Source of the DNA: Prevotellaceae bacterium
GTDB taxonomy: Bacteria > Bacteroidota > Bacteroidia > Bacteroidales > UBA932
Direction of reading: 5' to 3'
NCBI GenBank assembly: GCA_031259935.1
Contig: JAIRKV010000127.1
Coordinates: 1 to 5,584, forward strand
DNA: 5,584 nt
In this document: positions 1 through 5,199 of the stretch, in pieces
How positions within the stretch are numbered: position 1 is the first letter of the stretch
Layout of the letters: each line of letters starts with the position of its first letter
Translations under genes and position numbers: made by a program
Notes under the pieces: generated by a model
Told to the model about the DNA's origin: nothing
What the model saw: the letters and a program-made list of their open reading frames with translations, nothing else
Databases searched by the model: none

Positions 1-188
1 TCATTGAAAATTTCATAATATTTTGCACTATCAATATTTATTATTCCTGTATTATTAGTAGTTTGATAACATTCTAACATTTCCCATTCTCCGATAAGAT
101 TTTCATCAATATATTTAGGAGTTTCATCGTCTTTTGAGCAGGCAGTAATTAGGACTGCCAAAGCAAATAAGTAGATTATTTTTTTCAT
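1..188 (-). CDS. Small surface-type lipoprotein, N-terminal part (runs off the left edge)
   Basis: This partial gene shows its ATG at 188-186 and 62 codons before the window ends. The product starts MKKIIYLFALAVLITACSKD: a short basic head, a hydrophobic core (residues 4-14) and an ITAC lipobox, so signal peptidase II should cleave before Cys17, which would be lipidated. The next residues, S-K-D-D-E, match the Bacteroidota lipoprotein export signal described in Capnocytophaga (a K-D/E-D/E motif just after the Cys). The mature protein is therefore likely surface-exposed. A segment LIGEWEML follows at about residues 30-37; such an xGxWE motif often opens lipocalin-like small lipoproteins of this phylum, but too little is visible to name the fold. 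The gene diverges from the PASTA operon and has its own TATATTTG box 21 bp upstream of the ATG. Its function is unknown. Confidence 0.85.
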   Translation of the reverse strand, partial: MKKIIYLFALAVLITACSKDDETPKYIDENLIGEWEMLECYQTTNNTGIINIDSAKYYEIFN

Positions 189-209
189 TTTTTTTGTTTT
201 ATTTTTTTG

Positions 210-217
210 CAAATATA
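210..217 (-). promoter_or_regulatory. Bacteroidota-type -7 box for the lipoprotein gene
   Basis: On the minus strand the sequence reads TATATTTG, a full match to the TAnnTTTG -7 element used by the primary sigma factor of Bacteroidota. It lies 21 bp before the lipoprotein ATG, which predicts a short A-rich leader. I see no TTG -33 element at the usual spacing, so the promoter may be weak or depend on an activator. Confidence 0.6.
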
Positions 218-248
218 TAAACTTTTTTAATAACTGTAAAAAAATAAT

Positions 249-256
249 TACTTTTG
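249..256 (+). promoter_or_regulatory. Possible -7 box upstream of the hairpin pair
   Basis: TACTTTTG fits TAnnTTTG and would start a transcript near 262, just before the hairpins at 272-333. There is only a T-run, not a TTG, at the -33 distance. The same 8-mer recurs at 381-388. Such matches arise by chance in AT-rich DNA. Confidence 0.25.
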
Positions 257-271
257 TGTTTAATTTATGTT

Positions 272-294
272 TACGGCATTGGATACATGCCGTA
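272..294. repeat. Hairpin 1: TACGGCAT / ATGCCGTA
   Basis: A perfect 8-bp inverted repeat, TACGGCAT at 272-279 and ATGCCGTA at 287-294, encloses a 7-nt loop. It is GC-richer than the surrounding spacer and no T-run follows, so it is not an intrinsic terminator. No gene ends here on either strand. It lies 5 bp from hairpin 2 and the two may form one element. Confidence 0.6.
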
Positions 295-298
295 TGTA

Positions 299-333
299 GC
301 AAGGCTTGGAAGCGCCAAACTTTCGAGCCTTGT
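299..333. repeat. Hairpin 2: CAAGGCT / AGCCTTG with an inner TTGG/CCAA arm
   Basis: CAAGGCT (300-306) pairs with AGCCTTG (326-332), extendable by a G-U pair at 299/333. The interior carries a second small inverted repeat, TTGG (306-309) and CCAA (315-318), so the element can fold as a nested or branched hairpin; T306 can join either arm. No poly-T follows on the plus strand. It could be a structured RNA, a protein-binding site or the end of a dispersed element. Confidence 0.5.
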
Positions 334-380
334 TTGTACAAAAATAATAACAGATTTACATCCTGTAACATATTCTATTT

Positions 381-388
381 TACTTTTG
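381..388 (+). promoter_or_regulatory. Possible second upstream -7 box for the PASTA operon
   Basis: TACTTTTG matches TAnnTTTG. A transcript from here would carry a leader of roughly 115 nt before the PASTA ATG. No -33 TTG lies at the expected distance, so this is a weak candidate. Confidence 0.25.
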
Positions 389-476
389 GGGAGAATTTGA
401 ATGTTGCTTAAAATTCCATTTTTTTCAAAAAACAGGAAAAAATCTTATCCCAAACCGCAATATCCATAAATTTTTA

Positions 477-484
477 TATCTTTG
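477..484 (+). promoter_or_regulatory. Main promoter -7 box of the PASTA-T9SS-rluD operon
   Basis: TATCTTTG is a full TAnnTTTG match ending 26 bp before the ATG at 511, the usual arrangement in Bacteroidota. No clear TTG -33 element is present. The leader just before the ATG contains a short inverted repeat, AACAA (497-501) and TTGTT (506-510), which could weakly fold across the ribosome entry site. Confidence 0.65.
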
Positions 485-510
485 CCCTTTGCTTACAACA
501 AAAAATTGTT

Positions 511-1353
511 ATGAGAGGAAAAAAATCTGAAATATCGGGCGCCGGTTATGTAAGAAAAATGTGGTCAAACATTTACATGCGCAATATTATATATGCCGTT
601 TTGTTTTGCATGGCAATGGTCTTTGCTTCAAAATGGTTTTTAAGTTGTTTTACTCGCCATGGCGAAAGTTTTCCTGTTCCCGATTTTAAAGGAATGTATA
701 CCGAAGATGTACAACATCTGGCAGCCGAAAACAGTTTGAAAATAGAAATCAACGATTCGCTGTTTGTGTCGAATGCGCCTGCCGGCACAGTGCTCGATCA
801 GCATCCGAAGGCAACTACGCATGTCAAAAAAGGCAGAACGATTTATCTTACGGTAAACTGCATAATGCCGAAAAAAGTTGAAGTTCCAAATGTTGTAGGA
901 TATTCTTTGCGTCAGGCAGTAGCAATACTCACAAGCAAAGGCATAAAAACAGGAAAAATAACTTATCAGCCCGATATGGCGATGAACAACGTTATCGGTC
1001 AGATAAGCAAAGATGTTGAAACAAAACGCTTTGTTACCTTTACTGCAAACGAAAGCAATGTTACGGCAACAGTATTTTTTGGCGACGAAATCGAATTGAT
1101 TGCAGGTTTGGGAAATAATCCTGACGAATGTTATACATACGTTCCCGACCTTACGGGTAAAGATATTAACGAGGCAAAAAGCATTTTAATCGAATCGTAT
1201 TTGAATACAGGTAAAATCATTTATGATTCAACTGTAAAAACAGAAGAAGACAAACGCAATTCTGTTGTTAAAAATCAATATCCGGGCGGCAATGCAAATA
1301 TTAAGCGTTCGCTCGGCGATAATGTAGATATTACCATGACTGTTAAAAAATAA
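511..1353 (+). CDS. Membrane-anchored protein with three PASTA domains
   Basis: The 280-residue product has a basic N-terminal tail (1-24), one membrane helix at about 25-44, and an extracytoplasmic part made of three PASTA domains at about 53-116, 122-198 and 207-278. Each opens with the typical xVPDhxG or VPNVVG motif (FPVPDFKG, VEVPNVVG, YVPDLTG), and the first ends in the usual K-x-G-R-T-I-Y-L-T-V strand. PASTA domains are known from penicillin-binding proteins and Ser/Thr kinases, where they sense or bind peptidoglycan. Here there is no kinase or transpeptidase domain, only anchor plus PASTA, a common Bacteroidota form of unknown precise role. The second domain is longer than usual, with an insertion near 166-190. 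The start at 511 is chosen because a promoter box lies 26 bp upstream; Met17 is an alternative. It is the first gene of a three-gene operon and the next ATG is 5 bp after its stop. Confidence 0.88.
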   Translation: MRGKKSEISGAGYVRKMWSNIYMRNIIYAVLFCMAMVFASKWFLSCFTRHGESFPVPDFKGMYTEDVQHLAAENSLKIEINDSLFVSNAPAGTVLDQHPKATTHVKKGRTIYLTVNCIMPKKVEVPNVVGYSLRQAVAILTSKGIKTGKITYQPDMAMNNVIGQISKDVETKRFVTFTANESNVTATVFFGDEIELIAGLGNNPDECYTYVPDLTGKDINEAKSILIESYLNTGKIIYDSTVKTEEDKRNSVVKNQYPGGNANIKRSLGDNVDITMTVKK

Positions 1354-1358
1354 ATAAT

Positions 1359-3344
1359 ATGAAATTTATAAAAACACTATTAATAATTACAGCATTAATA
1401 TTTGCAAATACGGCAAATACTAATGCTCAGGAACTTTTAATCGGCTTGCAGGAAAACGCTGCTGTGAAAAAAAATGCCCAAAAGCGTTCAAACCTGATGC
1501 AAATTCAAAGTTCGATAATATTGCGCGAATTGCCGTTTATAGACGACTTTTCAAAAAATACCGGATTTATTCCCGACCAGAAAAAATGGCAGGATGCAAG
1601 CGTTTATATCAACAATTCGTATGGAATAAAACCACCGAGCATTGGAGTTGCCACCTTTGATGCTATCGACAGCCGCGGCGAACTGTACGATGTAGGATAT
1701 TCTTATTCGTTTCCGGCAGATACGCTTTTGTCGCAACCGATAAATCTTGCATATCCTAACGATTCGATATATCTGACCTTTTATTTTCAGGCGGGCGGAT
1801 ACGGTGATTTGCCCGAAAATCGCGATTCGCTGATTCTTCAATTTTCGCCAAACGGCAACGAATGGACAACAGTATGGAAAGCATTTCCCGATATTACAGA
1901 TTCTGCAATGACCGAAATTTATTACCGAAAAGAAGAAACGGCAACATATTTGCGACGTGTGGATTCGCTGTCCGAATATTTTTTCAAAGCCCATGTAAAA
2001 GTCGATAAACCTGAATATTTGACAGGCGGTTTTCAATTCAGATTTATAAATCATGCAAGCATTTCGATAAACTCATTTACTCCCGGACGCGCAAGCAATG
2101 CCGACCACTGGAATATTGACTTTGTTTATCTCGACAAAGGAAGAACTGCGCTTGACACGCTCATAAAAGACGTTGCAATCACAGTTCCGCAACAACCATT
2201 TACAAATGTTTATGAAGAAATCCCGTGGCGACACTACAATTCGGATGCACGTGCAAAAATGTTCGGAACGGAACTGTCGATTAGCCTGACCTATCATAAT
2301 TTAGGCTGGGGAACAAGACAGGTTACCCGACATTTTGCAATTACGCCGCTGTTTGGCAACGGCGAATATCTTGAATTTACGCAAGGCGTAGAAAATATCC
2401 ATGATTTTGAAACTTTCAGCAATACATATATTATTCCCGATTACGATTTTTATTCGGATACCGACAGCGCAAAATTTGAAGTAAAATCATATCTTACAAC
2501 CGACAGCGAACTTGCCCGCGCCGATTACCGATACAACGATACAACTGTTTATTATCACAAATTTTACGACAGTTACGCTTACGACGATGGAACCGCAGAA
2601 AACGGCTATGGACTGTTTGGCGTAGGCGCATCGGCAGGAAAAGTTGCAGTGCAGTTTTACTGTTTTGAAAACGACTCGCTGCGCGGCATTTACATGTATT
2701 TCAATCATACAATCAATAACGTAAACGAAAACAACAGATTCAGACTTACCGTCTGGAGCGATGACAATGGCATTCCCGGTGAAATATTATATACACAAAA
2801 TGCAACAAAACCAACATATTCTGACAGCCTGAACCGATTTGTAGCATACAAGTTTACCAAACCTGTTTTTATCGGACGCAAAACAACTTTTTATGTCGGA
2901 TGGCTGCAAACAAACGACGATTTTATAAATATCGGTTTCGACCGCAACAGAAATCATCAGGACAAAGTTTTTTATAATCTCAACAATTTGTGGGAATCAA
3001 GCATTTATGCAGGCTCGCCAATGATTCGTCCCTTATTTTCGCCGTCCGAAAGGTTTCCCGTAAATCCTGTTTTACCGCCCGAAGAGTCCGGCTCGGAAAT
3101 ATCGGGAGTTGTGTTGGCGCCAAACCCGTCGGCAAATTACATACGCATGGCTTGGGCTGACGAAGCCGAAAACATTACCGCAAAACGCATCGAAATTTAT
3201 AATATGAGCGGGCGGCTGATGAAAACCGAAAATTGCAACAATAATATTATCAATGTTTCGGACTTGCAGGCAGGAATATACATTGTGCGCATTTATTCCG
3301 GAAATAAAATTAAGGAAACAAAAAAAATAGTCGTATCAAAGTAA
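1359..3344 (+). CDS. T9SS-secreted protein with a type A C-terminal sorting domain
   Basis: The product has 661 residues. Residues 1-23 are a Sec signal peptide with likely cleavage TNA|QE, leaving an N-terminal Gln. Residues about 55-265 form a beta-rich region beginning LPFIDDF, with LTFYFQAGGYGD and a D-H-W-N-I-D-F-V-Y-L-D segment; this pattern recalls lectin- or MAM-like jelly-roll domains of large Bacteroidota surface proteins. Residues about 400-540, starting near SYAYDDGTAENGYGL, look like a second beta-sandwich. The C-terminus (about 582-661) is a typical type A T9SS sorting domain: APNPS at 587-591, an I-x-I-Y-N-M-S-G-R-L strand, L-Q-A-G-I-Y-I-V-R-I and a final K-K-I-V-V-S-K. Such domains take the protein through the outer membrane and are then removed while the cargo is attached to the surface or released. 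No catalytic motif was seen, so an adhesive or structural role is inferred. It lies 5 bp after the PASTA gene and 1 bp before rluD. Confidence 0.88.
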   Translation: MKFIKTLLIITALIFANTANTNAQELLIGLQENAAVKKNAQKRSNLMQIQSSIILRELPFIDDFSKNTGFIPDQKKWQDASVYINNSYGIKPPSIGVATFDAIDSRGELYDVGYSYSFPADTLLSQPINLAYPNDSIYLTFYFQAGGYGDLPENRDSLILQFSPNGNEWTTVWKAFPDITDSAMTEIYYRKEETATYLRRVDSLSEYFFKAHVKVDKPEYLTGGFQFRFINHASISINSFTPGRASNADHWNIDFVYLDKGRTALDTLIKDVAITVPQQPFTNVYEEIPWRHYNSDARAKMFGTELSISLTYHNLGWGTRQVTRHFAITPLFGNGEYLEFTQGVENIHDFETFSNTYIIPDYDFYSDTDSAKFEVKSYLTTDSELARADYRYNDTTVYYHKFYDSYAYDDGTAENGYGLFGVGASAGKVAVQFYCFENDSLRGIYMYFNHTINNVNENNRFRLTVWSDDNGIPGEILYTQNATKPTYSDSLNRFVAYKFTKPVFIGRKTTFYVGWLQTNDDFINIGFDRNRNHQDKVFYNLNNLWESSIYAGSPMIRPLFSPSERFPVNPVLPPEESGSEISGVVLAPNPSANYIRMAWADEAENITAKRIEIYNMSGRLMKTENCNNNIINVSDLQAGIYIVRIYSGNKIKETKKIVVSK

Positions 3345-3345
3345 A

Positions 3346-4392
3346 ATGACGGATGAAAATACTGTTATAAACGACGAACAAAACGACCTTTACGAACACT
3401 ATTCGTTTACAGTAGATAAAGGACAGTCGCCTTTACGTATCGACAGATATGTAACCGATAAAATTGAAGGCGCATCGCGCAGCCGCATCCAGACTGCCGC
3501 CGATTTGGGCTGGATTTTAGTAAACGACATTTCAAAAAAAAGCAATTACAAGGTAAAACCTCTTGATAAAATATCAATAGTAATGCCTTACGAAAGACGC
3601 GGAGTAGAAATAATTCCCGAAAATATCCCGCTTGATATTTTATACGAAGATGATGACCTGCTCGTTATAAACAAATCAGCAGGTATGGTAGTGCATCCCG
3701 GACACGGAAATTATTCGGGAACAATGGTAAATGCACTTGCATATTATTTGCGCGAAAACGACAGCATACAACTCGACAGCGAACGTGCGGGACTGCTCGT
3801 ACATCGCATAGATAAAGACACTTCGGGAACAATTGTTGTTGCAAAAAAACTTGATGTTTTGAAAAATCTGGCACAGCAGTTTTTCAATCATACCGTTCAG
3901 CGCCGATATTTTGCATTAGTCTGGGGACGGTTTGAAAACAAAGAAGGAACAATAACCGGCAACATTGCCCGAAGCAAAAACGACAGACTGCGATTCAGAG
4001 TTTATGACGACGAAAATACAGGCAAACACGCCGTAACGCATTATAAAGTTGTTGAAGATTTTGGATACGTATCGTTGATAGAATGTAAGCTGGAAACAGG
4101 CAGAACACATCAGATTCGCGTACATTTATCACATGCGGGACATCCTCTTTTTAACGACGAACGCTACGGCGGCAACAAAATATTGTACGGAACAAGTTTT
4201 ACAAAATACAAACAGTTCATAAACAACTGTTTTGAACTTGTGCCACATCATGCTTTACATGCGGCAATTTTGGGTTTTGTGCATCCCGCAACAGCCAAAG
4301 AAATGCTGTTTGAAACGCCAATGCCCGACAATATGCAAATGCTTGTTGACAAATGGCGCCGATACACATCAAACAGAGAAATGGAAGAATAA
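3346..4392 (+). CDS. rluD: RluD-family 23S rRNA pseudouridine synthase
   Basis: This 348-residue protein has the usual two-part layout. An S4 RNA-binding domain (about 28-85, with LRIDRYV and SRSRIQTAADLGWILVND) is followed by a pseudouridine synthase domain from about 98. Visible motifs are YEDDDLLVINKSAGMVVHPG (100-119), the catalytic loop HRIDKDTSG with the active-site aspartate at Asp156, and ETGRTHQIRVH (250-260). RluD enzymes isomerise uridines in helix 69 of 23S rRNA (1911, 1915 and 1917 in E. coli); the exact target here is inferred from family only, and another RluA-group specificity is possible. Motif I reads NKS where the family usually has NKP (Ser111, a one-base change). The gene starts 1 bp after the T9SS gene's stop, so the two are translationally linked. 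A probable terminator lies 20 bp past the stop. Confidence 0.93.
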   Translation: MTDENTVINDEQNDLYEHYSFTVDKGQSPLRIDRYVTDKIEGASRSRIQTAADLGWILVNDISKKSNYKVKPLDKISIVMPYERRGVEIIPENIPLDILYEDDDLLVINKSAGMVVHPGHGNYSGTMVNALAYYLRENDSIQLDSERAGLLVHRIDKDTSGTIVVAKKLDVLKNLAQQFFNHTVQRRYFALVWGRFENKEGTITGNIARSKNDRLRFRVYDDENTGKHAVTHYKVVEDFGYVSLIECKLETGRTHQIRVHLSHAGHPLFNDERYGGNKILYGTSFTKYKQFINNCFELVPHHALHAAILGFVHPATAKEMLFETPMPDNMQMLVDKWRRYTSNREMEE

Positions 4393-4412
4393 TTTTATCG
4401 CTGCATTGTTTG

Positions 4413-4436
4413 AAGCCTTTGCAAATCAAAGGTTTT
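4413..4436 (+). terminator. Probable intrinsic terminator of the PASTA-T9SS-rluD operon
   Basis: AAGCCTTTG (4413-4421) pairs with CAAAGGTTT (4427-4435), with one G-U pair and a 5-nt loop CAAAT, and the 3' arm runs into TTTT at 4433-4436. It lies 20 bp past the rluD stop codon. The U-tract is short, so read-through into the repeat array is possible. Confidence 0.6.
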
Positions 4437-4466
4437 AAAACATAAACAAATGCAGATAAATTTTTC

Positions 4467-4585
4467 TATCGAAAGACAAAAATTTCTATCTAAACGGATG
4501 AAAACGTCTATCTAAACAGATGAAAAATTATATCTAAACAGATGAAAATTTCCGTCTAAACAGAAAATTACATCTGTTTAAGATA
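4467..4585. repeat. 22-bp tandem repeat array with an inverted terminal copy
   Basis: Five direct units follow one another: 4467-4486 (20 bp, diverged), 4487-4508, 4509-4530 and 4531-4552 (22 bp each), and 4553-4572 (20 bp, diverged). The core is TATCTAAACAGATGAAAA followed by about 4 variable bases; the second unit differs by one base (ACGG for ACAG). The array ends in a near-perfect inverted copy at 4571-4585, which reads TATCTTAAACAGATG on the minus strand. The last direct unit and this copy form a hairpin, TAAACAGA (4557-4564) with TCTGTTTA (4573-4580). The 22-bp phase is about two helical turns, so the conserved cores would face the same side of the DNA. Units are not multiples of 3, so the array is not coding. 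It is too short and regular for CRISPR, with no spacers. Confidence 0.8.
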
Positions 4586-4611
4586 AAAAAATGAACCGCT
4601 GTTTTTCCGTA

Positions 4612-4731
4612 TTAAATCGTTGAGAACAGACTGCGCTTTTGGATTATTTCACTTCGCTTCGCTTGTAATGCCGTGCCGGTTTGCTGTTTTGCCTCTGTCG
4701 GTAATTTTAAATCATTAAATGTCATTTGCAT
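4612..4731 (-). CDS. Possible small protein of 39 residues (hypothetical)
   Basis: A minus-strand frame opens at an ATG at 4731-4729, directly after an in-frame TGA, and ends at TAA 4614-4612. A second ATG (4725-4723) would give 37 residues. The product is hydrophilic and compositionally protein-like (MTFNDLKLPTEAKQQTGTAL in the middle, then a basic KRSE and QKRS stretch). There is no signal peptide or membrane segment. I do not recognise a family. No TAnnTTTG box lies at the usual distance, and the sequence may belong to a dispersed non-coding repeat, so it could easily be spurious. Confidence 0.25.
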   Translation of the reverse strand: MQMTFNDLKLPTEAKQQTGTALQAKRSEIIQKRSLFSTI

Positions 4732-4786
4732 TCATACTAAAATGATTTCGATGCTTTTAAGGAGCGACGAAATATTATTTTTTATT

Positions 4787-4808
4787 TTATCCGCGCGGAT
4801 ATTATCCG
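4787..4808. promoter_or_regulatory. Cluster of three TATCCG half-sites in overlapping palindromes
   Basis: A perfect 12-bp palindrome ATCCGCGCGGAT (4789-4800) overlaps a second one, CGGATA-T-TATCCG (4796-4808). Together they give TTATCCG twice in direct orientation 15 bp apart (4787 and 4802) with one inverted copy between. It may be an operator for a dimeric regulator. Alternatively CGGAT-ATT-ATCCG followed by TATTTTT (4809-4815) could act as a weak plus-strand terminator. Confidence 0.4.
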
Positions 4809-4821
4809 TATTTTTACGCTG

Positions 4822-4867
4822 ACGGCAAGGCGGATTCATCGAAAATTTATAATATAATGCTTGCCGT
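4822..4867. repeat. Inverted repeat ACGGCAAG / CTTGCCGT around an AT-rich loop
   Basis: ACGGCAAG at 4822-4829 and CTTGCCGT at 4860-4867 are perfect 8-bp inverted copies 30 bp apart. The right arm contains the TTG (4861-4863) that serves as the -33 element of the plus promoter, so a factor bound to both arms could block it by looping. Confidence 0.4.
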
Positions 4868-4890
4868 AACAATAATTTATATTATCTTTG
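4861..4890 (+). promoter_or_regulatory. Consensus Bacteroidota promoter, plus strand
   Basis: TTG (4861-4863), a 19-bp spacer and TATCTTTG (4883-4890) match the -33/-7 consensus of Bacteroidota. The -7 box is identical to that of the PASTA operon. Transcription should begin near 4896 and run rightward through the 46-residue ORF and the hairpins at 5001-5097. Confidence 0.6.
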
Positions 4891-5149
4891 TACACCTTTT
4901 TACTTTTAAGTTATATAAAATGTTGGAATTGACTGTGTGCTGCTTATTAGTAAAAAGGTTTTTTATTGAGCTTGCCAATCCCGATATTTTATTTAACGGA
5001 AGCGCTACGGCGCTGCTTAACAAAGCGTTTGCAAATGCCGCTATGTTGAAATCTTTGTAAAGATTGAATTTCTCACGAAAATTGCCTGAAATTTTCGGTA
5101 ATGTTTTACGCGATAAAAATAATATTTTAAACTGTGAGCGTTTTTGCAT
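4877..5149 (-). CDS. Possible 90-residue basic protein antisense to the plus-strand small ORF
   Basis: From ATG 5149-5147 the frame runs 90 codons to TAA at 4879-4877. It lies 20 bp downstream of a minus-strand consensus promoter (5170-5199). The frame is open back to 5209, but that longer start lies upstream of the promoter, so 5149 is preferred. The product is strongly basic (16 Lys/Arg against 2 acidic residues), begins MQKRSQFKILFLSRK and has a milder Ala/Leu stretch near residues 36-52. No signal peptide, lipobox or known motif is evident. The skewed composition resembles translated AT-rich non-coding DNA, so coding is doubtful; the promoter placement is the main argument in favour. Confidence 0.25.
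   Translation of the reverse strand: MQKRSQFKILFLSRKTLPKISGNFREKFNLYKDFNIAAFANALLSSAVALPLNKISGLASSIKNLFTNKQHTVNSNILYNLKVKRCTKII
4920..5060 (+). CDS. Possible small protein of 46 residues behind a consensus promoter
   Basis: The ATG at 4920 lies 29 bp after the -7 box of a consensus promoter, close to the 26 bp seen for the PASTA gene. The product begins MLELTVCCLLVKRFFIELAN, mildly hydrophobic for the first 19 residues, and continues with an Ala/Leu/Asn-rich half to LKSL. The frame is open further upstream to 4857, but that extension starts before the promoter and is unlikely to be used. I recognise no family. The opposite strand is also open across the whole stretch, so the true coding strand, if any, is undecided; a non-coding RNA is equally possible. 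Confidence 0.25.
   Translation: MLELTVCCLLVKRFFIELANPDILFNGSATALLNKAFANAAMLKSL
5001..5014 (+). ncRNA. Hairpin with a cUACGg (UNCG-type) tetraloop
   Basis: AGCGC (5001-5005) pairs with GCGCT (5010-5014) around TACG. In RNA this gives C(UACG)G, a member of the very stable UNCG tetraloop family. It lies about 105 nt into the transcript predicted from the promoter at 4861-4890. It may be a folding nucleus of a small RNA, or a coincidence within an ORF. Confidence 0.35.
5076..5097. repeat. Perfect 8-bp hairpin CGAAAATT / AATTTTCG
   Basis: CGAAAATT (5076-5083) and AATTTTCG (5090-5097) enclose a 6-nt loop. It lies just past the plus-strand small ORF (stop at 5060), where a 3' structure would be expected, but no T-run follows directly, so termination here is uncertain. 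A second small inverted repeat, AATCTTT-gt-AAAGATT (5050-5065), overlaps the stop codon. Confidence 0.4.
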
Positions 5150-5169
5150 ATAAAAATTTATTTTTGCCT

Positions 5170-5199
5170 CAAATATAATATTTATTTTTAAAATGTCAA
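5170..5199 (-). promoter_or_regulatory. Consensus Bacteroidota promoter, minus strand
   Basis: On the minus strand TTG (5199-5197), a 19-bp spacer and TATATTTG (5177-5170) match the Bacteroidota -33/-7 consensus. The predicted start is near 5164, 15 bp before the ATG of the 90-residue antisense ORF. It points at the plus promoter 280 bp to the left, so the two transcripts would be complementary. Confidence 0.55.

Larger units (their letters stand above)
189..510. other. Divergent intergenic spacer with two hairpins and several promoter boxes
   Basis: This 322-bp spacer separates two divergent genes and holds no convincing ORF. It contains the lipoprotein promoter box (210-217, minus), two identical TACTTTTG boxes on the plus strand (249-256 and 381-388), the operon box TATCTTTG (477-484), two adjacent hairpins (272-294 and 299-333), a palindrome TTTGTACAAA at 333-342 and a small inverted repeat TTACA-tcc-TGTAA at 356-368. 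The stretch 389-476 shows nothing recognisable. Confidence 0.6.

Noticed and set aside
1551..2054. 167-codon minus-strand ORF inside the T9SS gene
   Set aside because: It is antisense to a well-supported gene with signal peptide and sorting domain, is rich in Cys, Ile and Arg as expected for a reverse-frame artefact, and matches nothing I know.
4232..4438. 68-codon plus-strand ORF overlapping the end of rluD
   Set aside because: It lies mostly inside rluD in another frame, has no promoter or start context of its own, and its end runs through the terminator hairpin.
4467..4585. CRISPR array
   Set aside because: The repeat period is only 20-22 bp with about 4 variable bases per unit, there are no spacers of 25-40 bp, and no cas genes are present.
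4600..4720. tRNA-like or other known RNA gene in the GC-richer stretch
   Set aside because: No acceptor stem, T-loop GTTCRA motif or CCA end could be found on either strand.
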